A DNA stretch of 64,000 nucleotides from an uncultured Ellagibacter sp. (GTDB taxonomy: Bacteria > Actinomycetota > Coriobacteriia > Coriobacteriales > Eggerthellaceae), in contig NZ_CAKTTZ010000004.1 in NCBI RefSeq assembly GCF_934617235.1, positions 26,376 to 90,375 of the forward strand, written 5' to 3'. The translations under genes were made by a program, and so were the position numbers. The notes below the pieces were generated by a model. The model was not told the DNA's origin, ran no database searches, and was given only the letters and a program-made list of their open reading frames with translations. Position 1 is the first letter of the stretch, and every line of letters starts with the position of its first letter. Positions 1-8,721 of the stretch are shown here, in pieces.

Positions 1-1
1 T

Positions 2-172
2 CCCGATGCGCGCACCGAGACGGTCGAGGCCGCGCTGCGCGAGGCAGCGCGCAACCCGCAGCGGCTCGCCGAGCAGGGAGCAAGCGTCGCGAGGCGCGTA
101 CGGGCGGAATACAGCTGGAAGCGTACCGCCGAGCGAGCGCTCGCCGCATGCCGCAAGGCGAACGAGAAGTAA
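2..172 (+). CDS. Glycosyltransferase, group 1 (GT4-like), C-terminal fragment
   Basis: Only the last 56 codons are in the window; the gene enters from the left edge and ends at a TAA. The readable tail (PDARTETVEAALREAA..., then RVRAEYSWKRTAERAL) looks like the end of GT-B fold family-4 glycosyltransferases, where a 'xxxYSWxxxAxxxLxxY' helix packs back on the N-terminal domain. It is followed by a good plus-strand terminator and faces a convergent membrane-protein gene. Its position at the edge of a surface-polysaccharide region fits a sugar-transfer role in glycan assembly. The substrate cannot be inferred from this fragment. The frame is secure; the family assignment rests on a short conserved tail. 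Confidence 0.6.
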   Translation, partial: PDARTETVEAALREAARNPQRLAEQGASVARRVRAEYSWKRTAERALAACRKANEK

Positions 173-266
173 GGTTCCTAGAAGGATTCGCGCCCACGCG
201 CGACAAGGCCCCTCGAACTCGGCAGCCCTGCGATCCTGCTTCCCCGCAGGCACGGAGCCTCGCGCC

Positions 267-290
267 CGAGCGCCTTCAAGCGCTCGTTTT
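267..290 (+). terminator. Rho-independent terminator after the GT4 gene
   Basis: A 7-bp perfect GC-rich stem (CGAGCGC / GCGCTCG) with the loop CTTCAA is followed directly by TTTT. It lies 95 bp after the GT4 stop codon and just before the stop of the convergent DUF6541 gene. Confidence 0.75.
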
Positions 291-294
291 CCCC

Positions 295-2385
295 CTATTC
301 GTCGATCGCGGTGATGCGGTACAGGCGCATGTCGTCGCGCGCGAGCACCACCTCGAACCCGGGCGTGGAGTCGCGCACGTAATCGATGCCGCACCACAGG
401 CTGTTGTCATCGTAGGTGAAGAAGAAGTTGCTGTCGGGATCGGAGGGGTTGTACCATCTTCCCTGGTCAAGCAAAAGCAGGTACTCAGCCCCGACGTTTT
501 CGACGGCTTCTTTCACCCGATCGTCGTAGGAGATGCTATCGAGGCGGCTACGGATGAGCGCGCTGTCCGCAGTCTCGCTGCTCACGCCATAGGTGCGCAG
601 GTAGCGGTAGTACGTGCGCATGCCGTCGACCACGTAGCAGAAGCAGCTGCCATCGTTGGGGTTGTTGATGACGACGGCGCCTTCGGGAAGCACCTGCTCG
701 ACCTCGGCGACGAACTCCTTTTCCGCGGTCGTGTAGATGTAGTCCACGTTGTTCTGCCACGAAAGCCGCTGCCAAACCAGCGTCATCGCCCCGCGGCCCA
801 TGTTGGGAACCTCGCTCGACGGGTCGATGTCGGTGCGCGGGTCATCGAGGAAAAACGTTCCCCACACCAGCACAAACGCGCAAAGAGCGCACGCGATGGA
901 GGTCGCCCACACGGGCGTCTTATCGCGCGAGCGGGAAAGAAGCCGCGCAATCGTGCGCGCAACGAGCGCTATGCCCATCGCCGCGAGGGGGATACCGAAG
1001 ATGGCAGCCATCGCCGCCACGCGGTAGTAGTCGGTGTACCAAAAGCCGGTCAGCAGATGCTGCAGGCGGCCGGAGGTCGACACGCCGACGATGAACATCC
1101 CGCACGCGAGCACGTACGAGGCGGAAAGCCACAGCCAACGGCGCTCTTTAAACGTCCAGAACATGCCCACGAACACGAACACCATGAGCACGAGCTGCAC
1201 GCCGTCGTCCATGAACCCGAGCATGAGCGTATGGAGCACCGCCTCAAGCGGGTACTGCGCGGCACCCCACGAGTGTTCCACCACCGCGCTCAGGAAGGGC
1301 AGATGGTATACCACCCACCAGATGACGCAGATAAGAACGGCCGCGACCGCCGCGAACAGGATGCGCAGCCGCCATTTCGCCGCTCCCTCGCGACGGAGAA
1401 GGTCGGCCGCGATCGCCGCCCGGTAGATGCAGAAGGGAATGAGCCACACGGCCACGACGAACACGGCGTTCGGCTGCGCGAGCGCCAACGCGATGACGCC
1501 GACGACGAACAGCACCCCCGCGCAGATGCGCTCACGGCGCGAGATGCCCGTGCGCAAGATCGCCACGAACAGCGCCGCCACGAGCGGCAGCAGGCAGTAG
1601 GCAGACGTGTTCGGGAACAGCGGGCCCCAGGCGAGCAGCATCCAGGGGAAGGCCGAGAACATGGGCGCGCAAGCGGCGCCCCAGCACACGATGTCGCGAC
1701 GCTCCTGGAAGACGATGCGCATGAACGCGAACATGCTCGCAGGCAGAGCCAACGCCACGAACACGAAGTTCGCGGCATTTTCCGAAAGCGGAATGGGAAT
1801 GCCGAGAAGGCTCACCATGAAGGCCGCGACGTTGTACCAGGCCGTCGGGTAGAAGCCGCCGCCGGGAAGCGGGTTGATCGCCGCGTCGGCCGCGCCCGCA
1901 TAGAGCGACGTGCTGAAAGGAGACCAGTTCCCCGTCTCAACGAAGCAGCGGATCGAGCCTAAGTGGCTCACGTTGTCGTATTCCTGCATGTAGTTCGAGG
2001 GGTCGCCCAAAAACGAAGTGAACATGCCCACCGACACGACGATGCCCACCAAAAGGTAGAGCGCGAGCGCGCACAGGTCGAAGCGGCACGCCTCGCGACT
2101 GCGCTCGCCGAAGCGGCGGCGGGGCAGATCGCGCGCGCGAAGGCGACCGACGATGCAGATGATGAGGCCCACCGCGAGCTGGGGGAAGAAGATCGTCGCC
2201 CAGTTAGTGTCGATGCCCAGGGCGGCGTACGCCAAACAAAGGGCGATCGTCGCCGGAATGCCCAGAAGCGGCGCGAAGGCGATAGCCGACGCCACGTGCA
2301 TGCGGAGACCGACAAGCACGAGCGCACCCGGAACGAACAAGAAAAGCGCCCCCGCAAATGCAGCGGCGAAAAACAAACCCCACAT
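295..2385 (-). CDS. Large polytopic membrane protein, DUF6541-like
   Basis: Encodes 696 aa. The N-terminus is very hydrophobic (MWGLFFAAAFAGALFLFVPG), and roughly a dozen membrane segments follow across the first 500 residues, like GT-C type glycosyltransferases and the DUF6541 family found in actinobacterial polysaccharide loci. A soluble C-terminal domain of about 190 residues contains NPNDGSCFCYVVDGMRTYYRY. The start has an AAGG-rich ribosome site, and a TATAAT box lies about 95 bp upstream. The context next to GTs suggests a role in glycan transfer or assembly at the membrane. This is inference; no catalytic motif was identified with certainty. Confidence 0.7.
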   Translation of the reverse strand: MWGLFFAAAFAGALFLFVPGALVLVGLRMHVASAIAFAPLLGIPATIALCLAYAALGIDTNWATIFFPQLAVGLIICIVGRLRARDLPRRRFGERSREACRFDLCALALYLLVGIVVSVGMFTSFLGDPSNYMQEYDNVSHLGSIRCFVETGNWSPFSTSLYAGAADAAINPLPGGGFYPTAWYNVAAFMVSLLGIPIPLSENAANFVFVALALPASMFAFMRIVFQERRDIVCWGAACAPMFSAFPWMLLAWGPLFPNTSAYCLLPLVAALFVAILRTGISRRERICAGVLFVVGVIALALAQPNAVFVVAVWLIPFCIYRAAIAADLLRREGAAKWRLRILFAAVAAVLICVIWWVVYHLPFLSAVVEHSWGAAQYPLEAVLHTLMLGFMDDGVQLVLMVFVFVGMFWTFKERRWLWLSASYVLACGMFIVGVSTSGRLQHLLTGFWYTDYYRVAAMAAIFGIPLAAMGIALVARTIARLLSRSRDKTPVWATSIACALCAFVLVWGTFFLDDPRTDIDPSSEVPNMGRGAMTLVWQRLSWQNNVDYIYTTAEKEFVAEVEQVLPEGAVVINNPNDGSCFCYVVDGMRTYYRYLRTYGVSSETADSALIRSRLDSISYDDRVKEAVENVGAEYLLLLDQGRWYNPSDPDSNFFFTYDDNSLWCGIDYVRDSTPGFEVVLARDDMRLYRITAIDE

Positions 2386-2480
2386 ACCTTACCTTCCCAA
2401 GCGTCGCGCAGCGCGTTGCGAAATCACAAAAGCAAACCGACAAGGGCGCCGCCTCGGACGCCCTCATGCCAAACTAGGCC

Positions 2481-2486
2481 ATTATA
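2481..2486 (-). promoter_or_regulatory. Candidate -10 box (TATAAT) for the DUF6541 gene
   Basis: A perfect TATAAT on the minus strand lies in the 376-bp gap between the DUF6541 and VanW genes, about 95 bp before the DUF6541 start. No strong -35 was found at the matching distance. Confidence 0.4.
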
Positions 2487-2650
2487 CTATCGTTTCTCTT
2501 GCAGATACTTCGCCGCCCCGGGCAATGCGAACACGAATTTGCCCGCCACAGGCTCGTCGATAACACCCGCTTCGAGCAAACGCTTCTTCTTTGAGCATCT
2601 TTGAGTAGCTTTAAGCACTGTTGATTTCTTTGACTTTCCTTGACTTCCTT
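2487..2650 (-). pseudogene. Possible 3' remnant of a winged-helix-type gene
   Basis: The 376-bp gap at 2386-2761 is otherwise non-coding. One minus frame without a start codon runs into a TAG at 2487-2489 and reads ...KKRLLEAGVIDEPVAGKF then VFALPGAAKYLQEKR. This resembles the final helix and wing of HTH domains at the end of Fic-, AbiEi- or RecG-like proteins. It could be a leftover of a deleted gene. A chance open frame is also possible. Confidence 0.25.
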
Positions 2651-2710
2651 ATGCACGTTTCTAAGTTTTCAAGATACTACGATTTGCACGTTTCCATGAT
2701 TTGACGACAA

Positions 2711-2738
2711 AAGGGCCCGCTTTATGAAGCGAGCCCTT
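2711..2738 (-). terminator. Terminator of the ricin-repeat/VanW gene
   Basis: A 12-bp stem with one mismatch (AAGGGCCCGCTT / AAGCGAGCCCTT) around the loop TATG. On the minus strand it is followed by TTTTGTC. It sits 23 bp after the VanW gene stop. Confidence 0.7.
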
Positions 2739-2761
2739 AATCAAGTGAGGTATATCAGGAA

Positions 2762-5416
2762 CTACCAGTACCAGGAATTCGGCAGGGCGCTTGTGGCCAC
2801 GATCACGCCGTCTTTGTAATACTCGCGCTGCGCGGCGGCGGAGTGCGAACCCGTCCACCAGGAAGAGACATCGATGTAGTCGTACCAGTCGGGCTGGATG
2901 CCCCAGATGTCGCAGTTGAGCGTGCGATCGTAGTTGTCGACAACGATCTTCACAGGGAAATCCCAGTCGTTGCGGAAGCGAAAGTCGGAAGAGCCCCAGT
3001 TCACCATCGCGTCTTGCCCGATGGGCACATATGTGGAAGGCGTCGTGTGGTTCTGACGCTCCACGATGGTGAGGCCGGCGCGCACCACCGCGCCGTAGAG
3101 CGTGGTGGACGCCTGGCAGATGCCGCCACCGTAACCAGAGCCGCCTACGACGCCAGCGATGAGGTAGCCCTCGGCCGCGCCGCACGGCCCGCACGTGTCG
3201 AAGAACGACACCGTCTCGCCCGGCCACACGACCATGCCGTCGAAGTTGGAAAGCGCACGCGACATGTTGTACCACCCATTGAACGTGTTGGTGGAAACGG
3301 TCGAGAAATGCGCGAGAAGATCCGAGAAGTCATCGGGGACGTAGGTCGTGGGAGTCAGCACGAAGCGCTGCGCGATGGAGTTGTTGCGCGTATAAACCTG
3401 CACGTTCGTACCGCTTTCCGCAATGCCGTCGGCAATGTCGAGCGCGAGGCCATTGCCCTTGCACACGAAGCTAAACGACTGGTCGCCCGCATACTTCGGG
3501 TACCATTTCTGTGCGTCGTTGCCGAACGGCGTGCACTGCCACACGTTCGTGCCAGGGGTGCGCCCACCATTGGCCACATCGAGCACCTTGCGCGAGAAGG
3601 GGAACGTGATCGTGCAGGATCCGTCGGCGTTCGTCGAGATCTTCACCACCTGCGCGTTCGAGCCGTTCTCGGTATGTAGCTGCACGTTCGCGCCGCTTGT
3701 GCGGGAGGCATCTTGCACGTCGAGCTTCACCGACGGATTGGTGTATGCGCCGATGGTGTAGAAACCGTCGATGATGATCGGGGTTTTCTTCAGGATGAAC
3801 GACGATGCGTCCGCGCTCGGGCCAAGCACAACGTTCTTCCCCGAAAGGGAGAGCGCGAACTCGCCGCTCTTCGAGGCGATGCAGTACGCGCCGTTTCCGA
3901 GCGGCACGAGCTTCCACAGCTGGGAATCGGCCCCGTCGGCGGTCTGCTGGCAGACGTTCGCGCCCGCAGCAGCGCTTCCGCCCTCGATAGCAAGCACCTT
4001 GCCCGAGCACAGCGACTCGATCGTGCAGTAGCCGTCATCGCGGGTCGTCACGTGCCACTTCTGCGCATAGCCGCCATTGTTCGTATGAACCTGCACGTTG
4101 GCGCCCGATTCGGTCGATGCGTCGAACACGTCGAGGTCGGTACCCTTGTCGTTCGAAAGCGCAAGCTCGTAGGTGCCGTCGGCGTACGTGCGCTCGCACG
4201 GGCTGAAGACGAACGATTGGGCGATGGCCCCGTTCGGAGTCCACGTGCGCACATCCGTGCCCGCGGCGCAGATTCCGTCGGCGATGTCGAGCGCGAGCAC
4301 GTTGCCCTTCGAGATAAGCGAGAAGGAGCCGTTGCCGTTGTCGACGAGGCGCCACTTCTGCATGCTGTTGCCAAACGGCGTGCATTGCCACACGTTCGTG
4401 CCGGGAGTGAGCCCGCCGTTGGAAACGTCGAGCACGAGCCCCGAGCCCATCGAGGTGATCGTGTAGTAGCCCTCGGAGTCGGGCTCGATGTACCACTTTT
4501 GGGCCTGCGAGTGGTTGCTGGACCACAGGCGAACGTCGGCGCCGGAGACAAGCGACGCATCGGCCACGTCGAGCGCATAGGAAGTGTCGCCCGCGGCACA
4601 GATCTCGTAGACGCCCGCGGCGAGCAGGGCCTCGGGGGCAGGGTCGGAAACGGGCGTGAGCGCGAAACGCTGCGCGGGAGCGCCGTTGACCGTGTAGGTC
4701 TGGATGTTTGTGCCTGCAACCGCAAGCCCGTCGGCGATGTCGAGTGCAAGCCCCGAGAGCTTGGAGACGAGCGTCACCGAGCCGTCCGCCGCGCGCGCAA
4801 TCTTCCACTTCTGGGCATCGTTGCCGAAGGGCGTGCACTGCCACACGTTCGTGCCGGGAGTGCGCCCGCCGTTGGCCACATCGAGCACCTTGCCGGTCGC
4901 AACCGAGGTAATCGTGTAGTAACCCTCGCCCACCGCTTCGATGCGCCACCTCTGGAAGAGCGTGCCGTTCGCGGAGGCGAGCTCGACGTTCGCACCCGAG
5001 TAGAACTGCGAGCCGGCCGTGGAGAGCACCGCCTTCGAATTCGCGGCAGCAGAGATCACGTACACGCCCTCGAAGGATTCTTCACCTGCGGTTTCCCCTT
5101 CACTTGCAGCGCTGCCCTCACCTGCGGCGGCAGGTTGCGCGGCGGCGGGTGCAGCGGCTTCAGGCGCAGCAGAAGAAGCGCCGCTGGCACCATCAGGCTG
5201 CGCAGGCGTTGGGGCCTGGGATGTTCCCGCGCCATCCGCGGCAGAAGAGCCTCCTATCGTGGCATCCGCCGAGGGCGCGCCTGCGACCGCCGAACCATCG
5301 GACGCGCCAGCCGTCTCTTGCGCGAACGCACCCGCGGGCACGCACCAGACCGAAAGCGACGCTGCGAGCAGCACCGAGAGCAACCGCTTCGGTCCCTTCA
5401 ACTTCGGTCCCTGCAT
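2762..5416 (-). CDS. Secreted ricin-type (CBM13-like) repeat protein with C-terminal VanW domain
   Basis: Encodes 884 aa. The start is set at the ATG preceded by AAAGGGGAGAGA; an upstream in-frame ATG has no such site. A signal peptide (LLSVLLAASLSVWCVPAG, cut near AFA-Q) is followed by an Ala/Gly/Pro-rich linker to about residue 125. Then come tandem beta-trefoil lectin repeats of the RicinB_lectin_2 type, recognisable by recurring LDVANGG, GTNVWQ and QKW motifs. The last 170 residues are a VanW domain (NTFNGWYNMSRALSNFDG, GYGGGICQASTTLYGAV), a family found in wall-associated Gram-positive proteins and glycopeptide-resistance loci, with no defined catalytic activity. It probably binds wall or surface glycan outside the cell. 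It lies downstream of three same-strand GT2 genes and ends in its own terminator. Confidence 0.9.
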   Translation of the reverse strand: MQGPKLKGPKRLLSVLLAASLSVWCVPAGAFAQETAGASDGSAVAGAPSADATIGGSSAADGAGTSQAPTPAQPDGASGASSAAPEAAAPAAAQPAAAGEGSAASEGETAGEESFEGVYVISAAANSKAVLSTAGSQFYSGANVELASANGTLFQRWRIEAVGEGYYTITSVATGKVLDVANGGRTPGTNVWQCTPFGNDAQKWKIARAADGSVTLVSKLSGLALDIADGLAVAGTNIQTYTVNGAPAQRFALTPVSDPAPEALLAAGVYEICAAGDTSYALDVADASLVSGADVRLWSSNHSQAQKWYIEPDSEGYYTITSMGSGLVLDVSNGGLTPGTNVWQCTPFGNSMQKWRLVDNGNGSFSLISKGNVLALDIADGICAAGTDVRTWTPNGAIAQSFVFSPCERTYADGTYELALSNDKGTDLDVFDASTESGANVQVHTNNGGYAQKWHVTTRDDGYCTIESLCSGKVLAIEGGSAAAGANVCQQTADGADSQLWKLVPLGNGAYCIASKSGEFALSLSGKNVVLGPSADASSFILKKTPIIIDGFYTIGAYTNPSVKLDVQDASRTSGANVQLHTENGSNAQVVKISTNADGSCTITFPFSRKVLDVANGGRTPGTNVWQCTPFGNDAQKWYPKYAGDQSFSFVCKGNGLALDIADGIAESGTNVQVYTRNNSIAQRFVLTPTTYVPDDFSDLLAHFSTVSTNTFNGWYNMSRALSNFDGMVVWPGETVSFFDTCGPCGAAEGYLIAGVVGGSGYGGGICQASTTLYGAVVRAGLTIVERQNHTTPSTYVPIGQDAMVNWGSSDFRFRNDWDFPVKIVVDNYDRTLNCDIWGIQPDWYDYIDVSSWWTGSHSAAAQREYYKDGVIVATSALPNSWYW
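3503..4892 (-). repeat. Three near-identical DNA modules inside the ricin-repeat gene
   Basis: Blocks of 88 bp at 3503-3590, 4352-4439 and 4805-4892 share the same reading frame (offsets 849 and 453 bp, both multiples of three). They encode the QKW / TPGTNVWQCTPFGN / VLDVANGG module. The outer two differ at only about nine positions. Such near-identity suggests recent internal duplication or gene conversion. Confidence 0.8.
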
Positions 5417-5471
5417 TCTCTCCCCTTTCCTGTCGACGGAGAGCCTCAAGCGCCGATGCGCCCGGACCCGC

Positions 5472-6461
5472 CTACATTCCCGATTCGAAACGCGCCATGA
5501 AAGCGTCGAAGTCGTCCATCATCAGATTGAGCATCTCCCAATCGGCCGGCGCGAACATGTCGCGCTCGAGCGTGCCCTCCTCGCGGGCCCGCAGATATTC
5601 CTCGCGCATGCGCTCGGCGAACGCGCGGCGGGATTCATCTGTCAGACGATTGAAGTTCCAGCGATACGTGCCAAGCTTCAGCAGGTTGACGATCGCGCCG
5701 AACGCGCGCTGCTTCTCGGGGTCCTTCGCCAAAAACTCGCGCGAGAGCTCGTACTCGTCGCACACGGCGAACACCTTCGCCGACGACTTCACCGAGGAGT
5801 TCGCGTTGTCGACGCGATAGTGCAGATAGCCCTTCGGGAGGATCGCCGCGCGGCGGGCGCTCGCCCACACCTGGAAAACGAACGAGGTGTCCTGATACGA
5901 CGCGCCGGGCGTCCCGTTGAAGCGGATGCCCTCGCGCTCGATCATCTCGCGGCGGTAAAGCGCCGACCAGATGATGGGCAGCACGGTGAGCGCGCGCTGG
6001 TCAACGCGGGGATCGAAGACGGTCTTGTACGCAAACCCGGCGAACGGTTCCTGGAAGACGTCGCCCGCATCGCTGTGCTCGTAGTAGTTCGCCTTCACCA
6101 GGTCGAGGTCGTGTTTCTTCGCGAACTTGTACATGTCCTTGAACATGCGGGGGTCGGCGAAGTCGTCGGATTCCACGATGCCCACGTACTCACCGCGCGC
6201 CTCGGAGAAGCCGCGGTTCATCGTCTTGCCGTAGCCCTCGTTTTCCTTCGAGATGAGGCGCACGCGGGAATCGCGGGCGGCATATTCTGCGGCGATGTCT
6301 GCCGACGAGTCGGTTGAGCCGTCGTTCACGACGATGATCTCGATGTCCTTCAGCTTCTGCGCGAGCAGGCTGTCGAGGCATTCGCGCAGGTACTTCTCGA
6401 CGTTGTAGACGGGAACGACGATCGAGACCTTGGGCGTATCGGAGGTTTTGTTGCTGAACAT
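5472..6461 (-). CDS. Family 2 glycosyltransferase
   Basis: Encodes 329 aa with a GT-A fold N-terminus: KVSIVVPVYNVEKYLRECL, the nucleotide-binding DGSTDSS, and the metal-binding ESDDF at about residue 100. The ribosome site GGAAAGGA lies six bases before the ATG. The C-terminal third (LLKLGTYRWNFNRL...) is a helical tail typical of capsule or teichoic-acid sugar transferases. It is co-directional with the 709-aa GT2, with 15 bp between them, so they are probably one transcript. The closest relative in the window is the GT2 at 20.5-21.6 kb, which shares the NxGYGxTxNRG motif and the overall length. Donor and acceptor sugars are unknown. Confidence 0.9.
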   Translation of the reverse strand: MFSNKTSDTPKVSIVVPVYNVEKYLRECLDSLLAQKLKDIEIIVVNDGSTDSSADIAAEYAARDSRVRLISKENEGYGKTMNRGFSEARGEYVGIVESDDFADPRMFKDMYKFAKKHDLDLVKANYYEHSDAGDVFQEPFAGFAYKTVFDPRVDQRALTVLPIIWSALYRREMIEREGIRFNGTPGASYQDTSFVFQVWASARRAAILPKGYLHYRVDNANSSVKSSAKVFAVCDEYELSREFLAKDPEKQRAFGAIVNLLKLGTYRWNFNRLTDESRRAFAERMREEYLRAREEGTLERDMFAPADWEMLNLMMDDFDAFMARFESGM

Positions 6462-6476
6462 GATTTCCTTTCCAAA

Positions 6477-8606
6477 CTATCCGCGGCGTGCCGCGTGGAG
6501 AACGCGCTTTGCGAGGTTCGCCGCCGCACGGGCAGGCGCAGTGACCGCGCGACCCGTTCGGTAGCTTATCGAGTGGTAGAACTTCTCGATATCGGAGTTG
6601 AGCTGGTTGATGTGCTGAGCCTGGCCTCCTACCGCAAGCAGGTTTTCCTCATTTTTCATGATAACGTCATTCAAGACGAGCGTGTCGCGGCATCCGGTGT
6701 ACGCGTCGTAGGTTTCTCCGAGCAGCGCTTTGCAGGCGGCGCGCTCGGTTTCAGTGAGCTGCGACCCAGCAAGGGCGCGCGCTATAGCCTCGCCTCCGCG
6801 CTCGCGGGCATCCTCGAAACAGTAGCGACGAGCAATCGGGTTGCGGATAAGGTCGACCATGAGGATCAGATGGCGCGCCGCCGCGGCATCGAGCCCGCAC
6901 GTTGCCTCGTCATCGCCCGCGAAGTTCGTCCGCGCCTCTTCGAAGCCGGAGAACACATCGTCGAGCATGGCGCGCGCGCCGACAAGCCCCGTCGACGCGA
7001 AAGGCAGGCAGCAAAGCGTTGCGAGGGGGCGCTTGGTCACGACAATCTTGGTCGCTTGCGAGAAGGCCGCGCATTGGAGGCCCAACCAGGTAAAGCACTT
7101 CGCCTCTTTCGCGCATTGCAACAAGAATTCCCTGTTGAATGCCTTGTTTGCCGACGCGATGCTCGAAAACGAGAACAGCTGAGAGGAAAAATCGGAAGCG
7201 GGATGCACCCCTTCGGGCACGATTGCCTCGGTGGTGCTGGGCTCGTAGAAGTCGAACAGGTCGCGCACGCCGAGCATGCCGGCGGAATCAGTGAACACCG
7301 CAATGTCATAAGGCTCACGCTCGCCGACGACCGTGCGCCCCTCGCGTTCCCCTGCAAGCTGAAGCAGCTGGTCGAAGGCTTGCGGGTCGTAGACGACGTT
7401 CGCATAGGAGCGGACGAGGTAGGTGCCCCGCGCGCTCGCGAGCGCAGAAGCGACGTCGCGGGAGGGAAGAACGCGCGCGCGGCAATCGTTCTCCGTGAAG
7501 TCGGCCACGAGCTGGGCATAGCGGCTGTTCGCATCGGCGGGCGGAAAGAACAGTACCTCGAAGGACTGCTCGTCCTGGAACTCGATCGCATCGAGCGCGG
7601 CTTTGGCGTCGTCGGCCTCGTCGGCGCATTCTATAAGGATGCTTATCGAAGGAGCATCAGTTTCCACCTGGGGCGACACGAGGTAGGCCAAACGTCCGCG
7701 CACGCCATCGTCAAGCCCGAGCGAATCGAGCGGGCGGCCTTCGAGCACCTCGTCGAGGAATGCCGAGAAAAGCTCGGCAAAGCGGACGCGGTCGTTGTAG
7801 TAGGTCATCTTCGCCGACGTGAACAAAAACGACACGGCCCACGAGATGCCCTCGCGCCCGAACTCCACCAACGTCCCGCGCTCCTTCCATGTGGTGAGCG
7901 CGTATTTCACCACGTCAAAGTGGAGGAAGAGCTGCTTGGCGCCATCTGAGCAGGTCGCGCCCACCGCCGAATCGCGACGCACGCGGTAGAAGTAGAGCAT
8001 CTCCTTGCTGAAGGCGACCGTTTTCGCAAGCGGGAAGGTGATGAACTGGAAGGCGTGATCTTCCCCAAGCGAGAGGTCGGGGTTGAGAAGAAGCCCGTTG
8101 CCGCGTAAGAAGTCGGTGCGGTACATCTTGTTGCACATGAGGGGGATGCTTCCGCGCTCATAGAGCAGGGCATCGACCCCGGAATGATACACGTTGTCGC
8201 GCCACGCGAAGGAATCATCCGCCCACGGGAGCGTGGGGAACGTCTTGCCGCCGAAGACGACGATGTCGGCGCCTTCCCGCTCGGCGGTGGCGACGAGGAC
8301 CTCGCAGGACCTTTGCGCGATGTAGTCGTCGGAGTCGACGAACAGGATGTACTCGCCGCGCGCAAGCCCGACGCCCACGTTGCGCGTCTCGGCAACGCCG
8401 CAGTTCTCGCGATGGAGCGCGCGGATGCGAGCGTCTTTCGCAGCGTAGGCGTCGAGAAGCTCCGGCGAGCTGTCGGTCGAGCCGTCGTCCAAACAGAGAA
8501 TCTCGATATTGGAAAGCGTCTGCTCAATCAGGCTATCCAGGCATTGCGCGAGGTAGCTTTCGACGTTGTAGACGGGGACAATGATAGAAACCTTTGGATT
8601 ATCCAT
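6477..8606 (-). CDS. Two-part glycosyltransferase, GT2 N-terminal domain
   Basis: Encodes 709 aa from the ATG giving MDNPKVSIIVPVYN, preceded by GAAGG; the open frame extends about 99 codons further upstream but without GT homology or a ribosome site. Residues 4-220 are a GT-A domain (DGSTDSS, VDSDDY, SLGEDHAF). A second region from about residue 330 starts with SISILIECADEADDAKAAL. It may be a degenerate second GT-like domain, because it again follows the pattern of a beta strand, a helix and 'FQDEQSFEVLF'. The protein ends in an amphipathic tail (SISYRTGRAVTAPAR) shared with neighbouring proteins. It belongs to the minus-strand polysaccharide gene run. Confidence 0.85.
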   Translation of the reverse strand: MDNPKVSIIVPVYNVESYLAQCLDSLIEQTLSNIEILCLDDGSTDSSPELLDAYAAKDARIRALHRENCGVAETRNVGVGLARGEYILFVDSDDYIAQRSCEVLVATAEREGADIVVFGGKTFPTLPWADDSFAWRDNVYHSGVDALLYERGSIPLMCNKMYRTDFLRGNGLLLNPDLSLGEDHAFQFITFPLAKTVAFSKEMLYFYRVRRDSAVGATCSDGAKQLFLHFDVVKYALTTWKERGTLVEFGREGISWAVSFLFTSAKMTYYNDRVRFAELFSAFLDEVLEGRPLDSLGLDDGVRGRLAYLVSPQVETDAPSISILIECADEADDAKAALDAIEFQDEQSFEVLFFPPADANSRYAQLVADFTENDCRARVLPSRDVASALASARGTYLVRSYANVVYDPQAFDQLLQLAGEREGRTVVGEREPYDIAVFTDSAGMLGVRDLFDFYEPSTTEAIVPEGVHPASDFSSQLFSFSSIASANKAFNREFLLQCAKEAKCFTWLGLQCAAFSQATKIVVTKRPLATLCCLPFASTGLVGARAMLDDVFSGFEEARTNFAGDDEATCGLDAAAARHLILMVDLIRNPIARRYCFEDARERGGEAIARALAGSQLTETERAACKALLGETYDAYTGCRDTLVLNDVIMKNEENLLAVGGQAQHINQLNSDIEKFYHSISYRTGRAVTAPARAAANLAKRVLHAARRG

Positions 8607-8721
8607 GTAGCGCCTTCGGTTAGCTTCTCGGATGCAGGCACACGCCCGCAGCGTTTTGCTCTGAATGATACTGTATCGCAGCGACGATGCGGGGCAGCCT
8701 TCGAAAGAAGCACACGGTGTC

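Noticed and set aside
148..1962. A 604-codon plus-strand open frame opposite the DUF6541 gene
   Set aside because: His/Arg/Glu-rich composition typical of an antisense frame. The minus strand encodes clear membrane helices.
3503..4892. The repeated blocks as a CRISPR array
   Set aside because: Only three copies, widely and unevenly spaced, and in frame with lectin repeats. No CRISPR-like array or cas gene was seen in the window.
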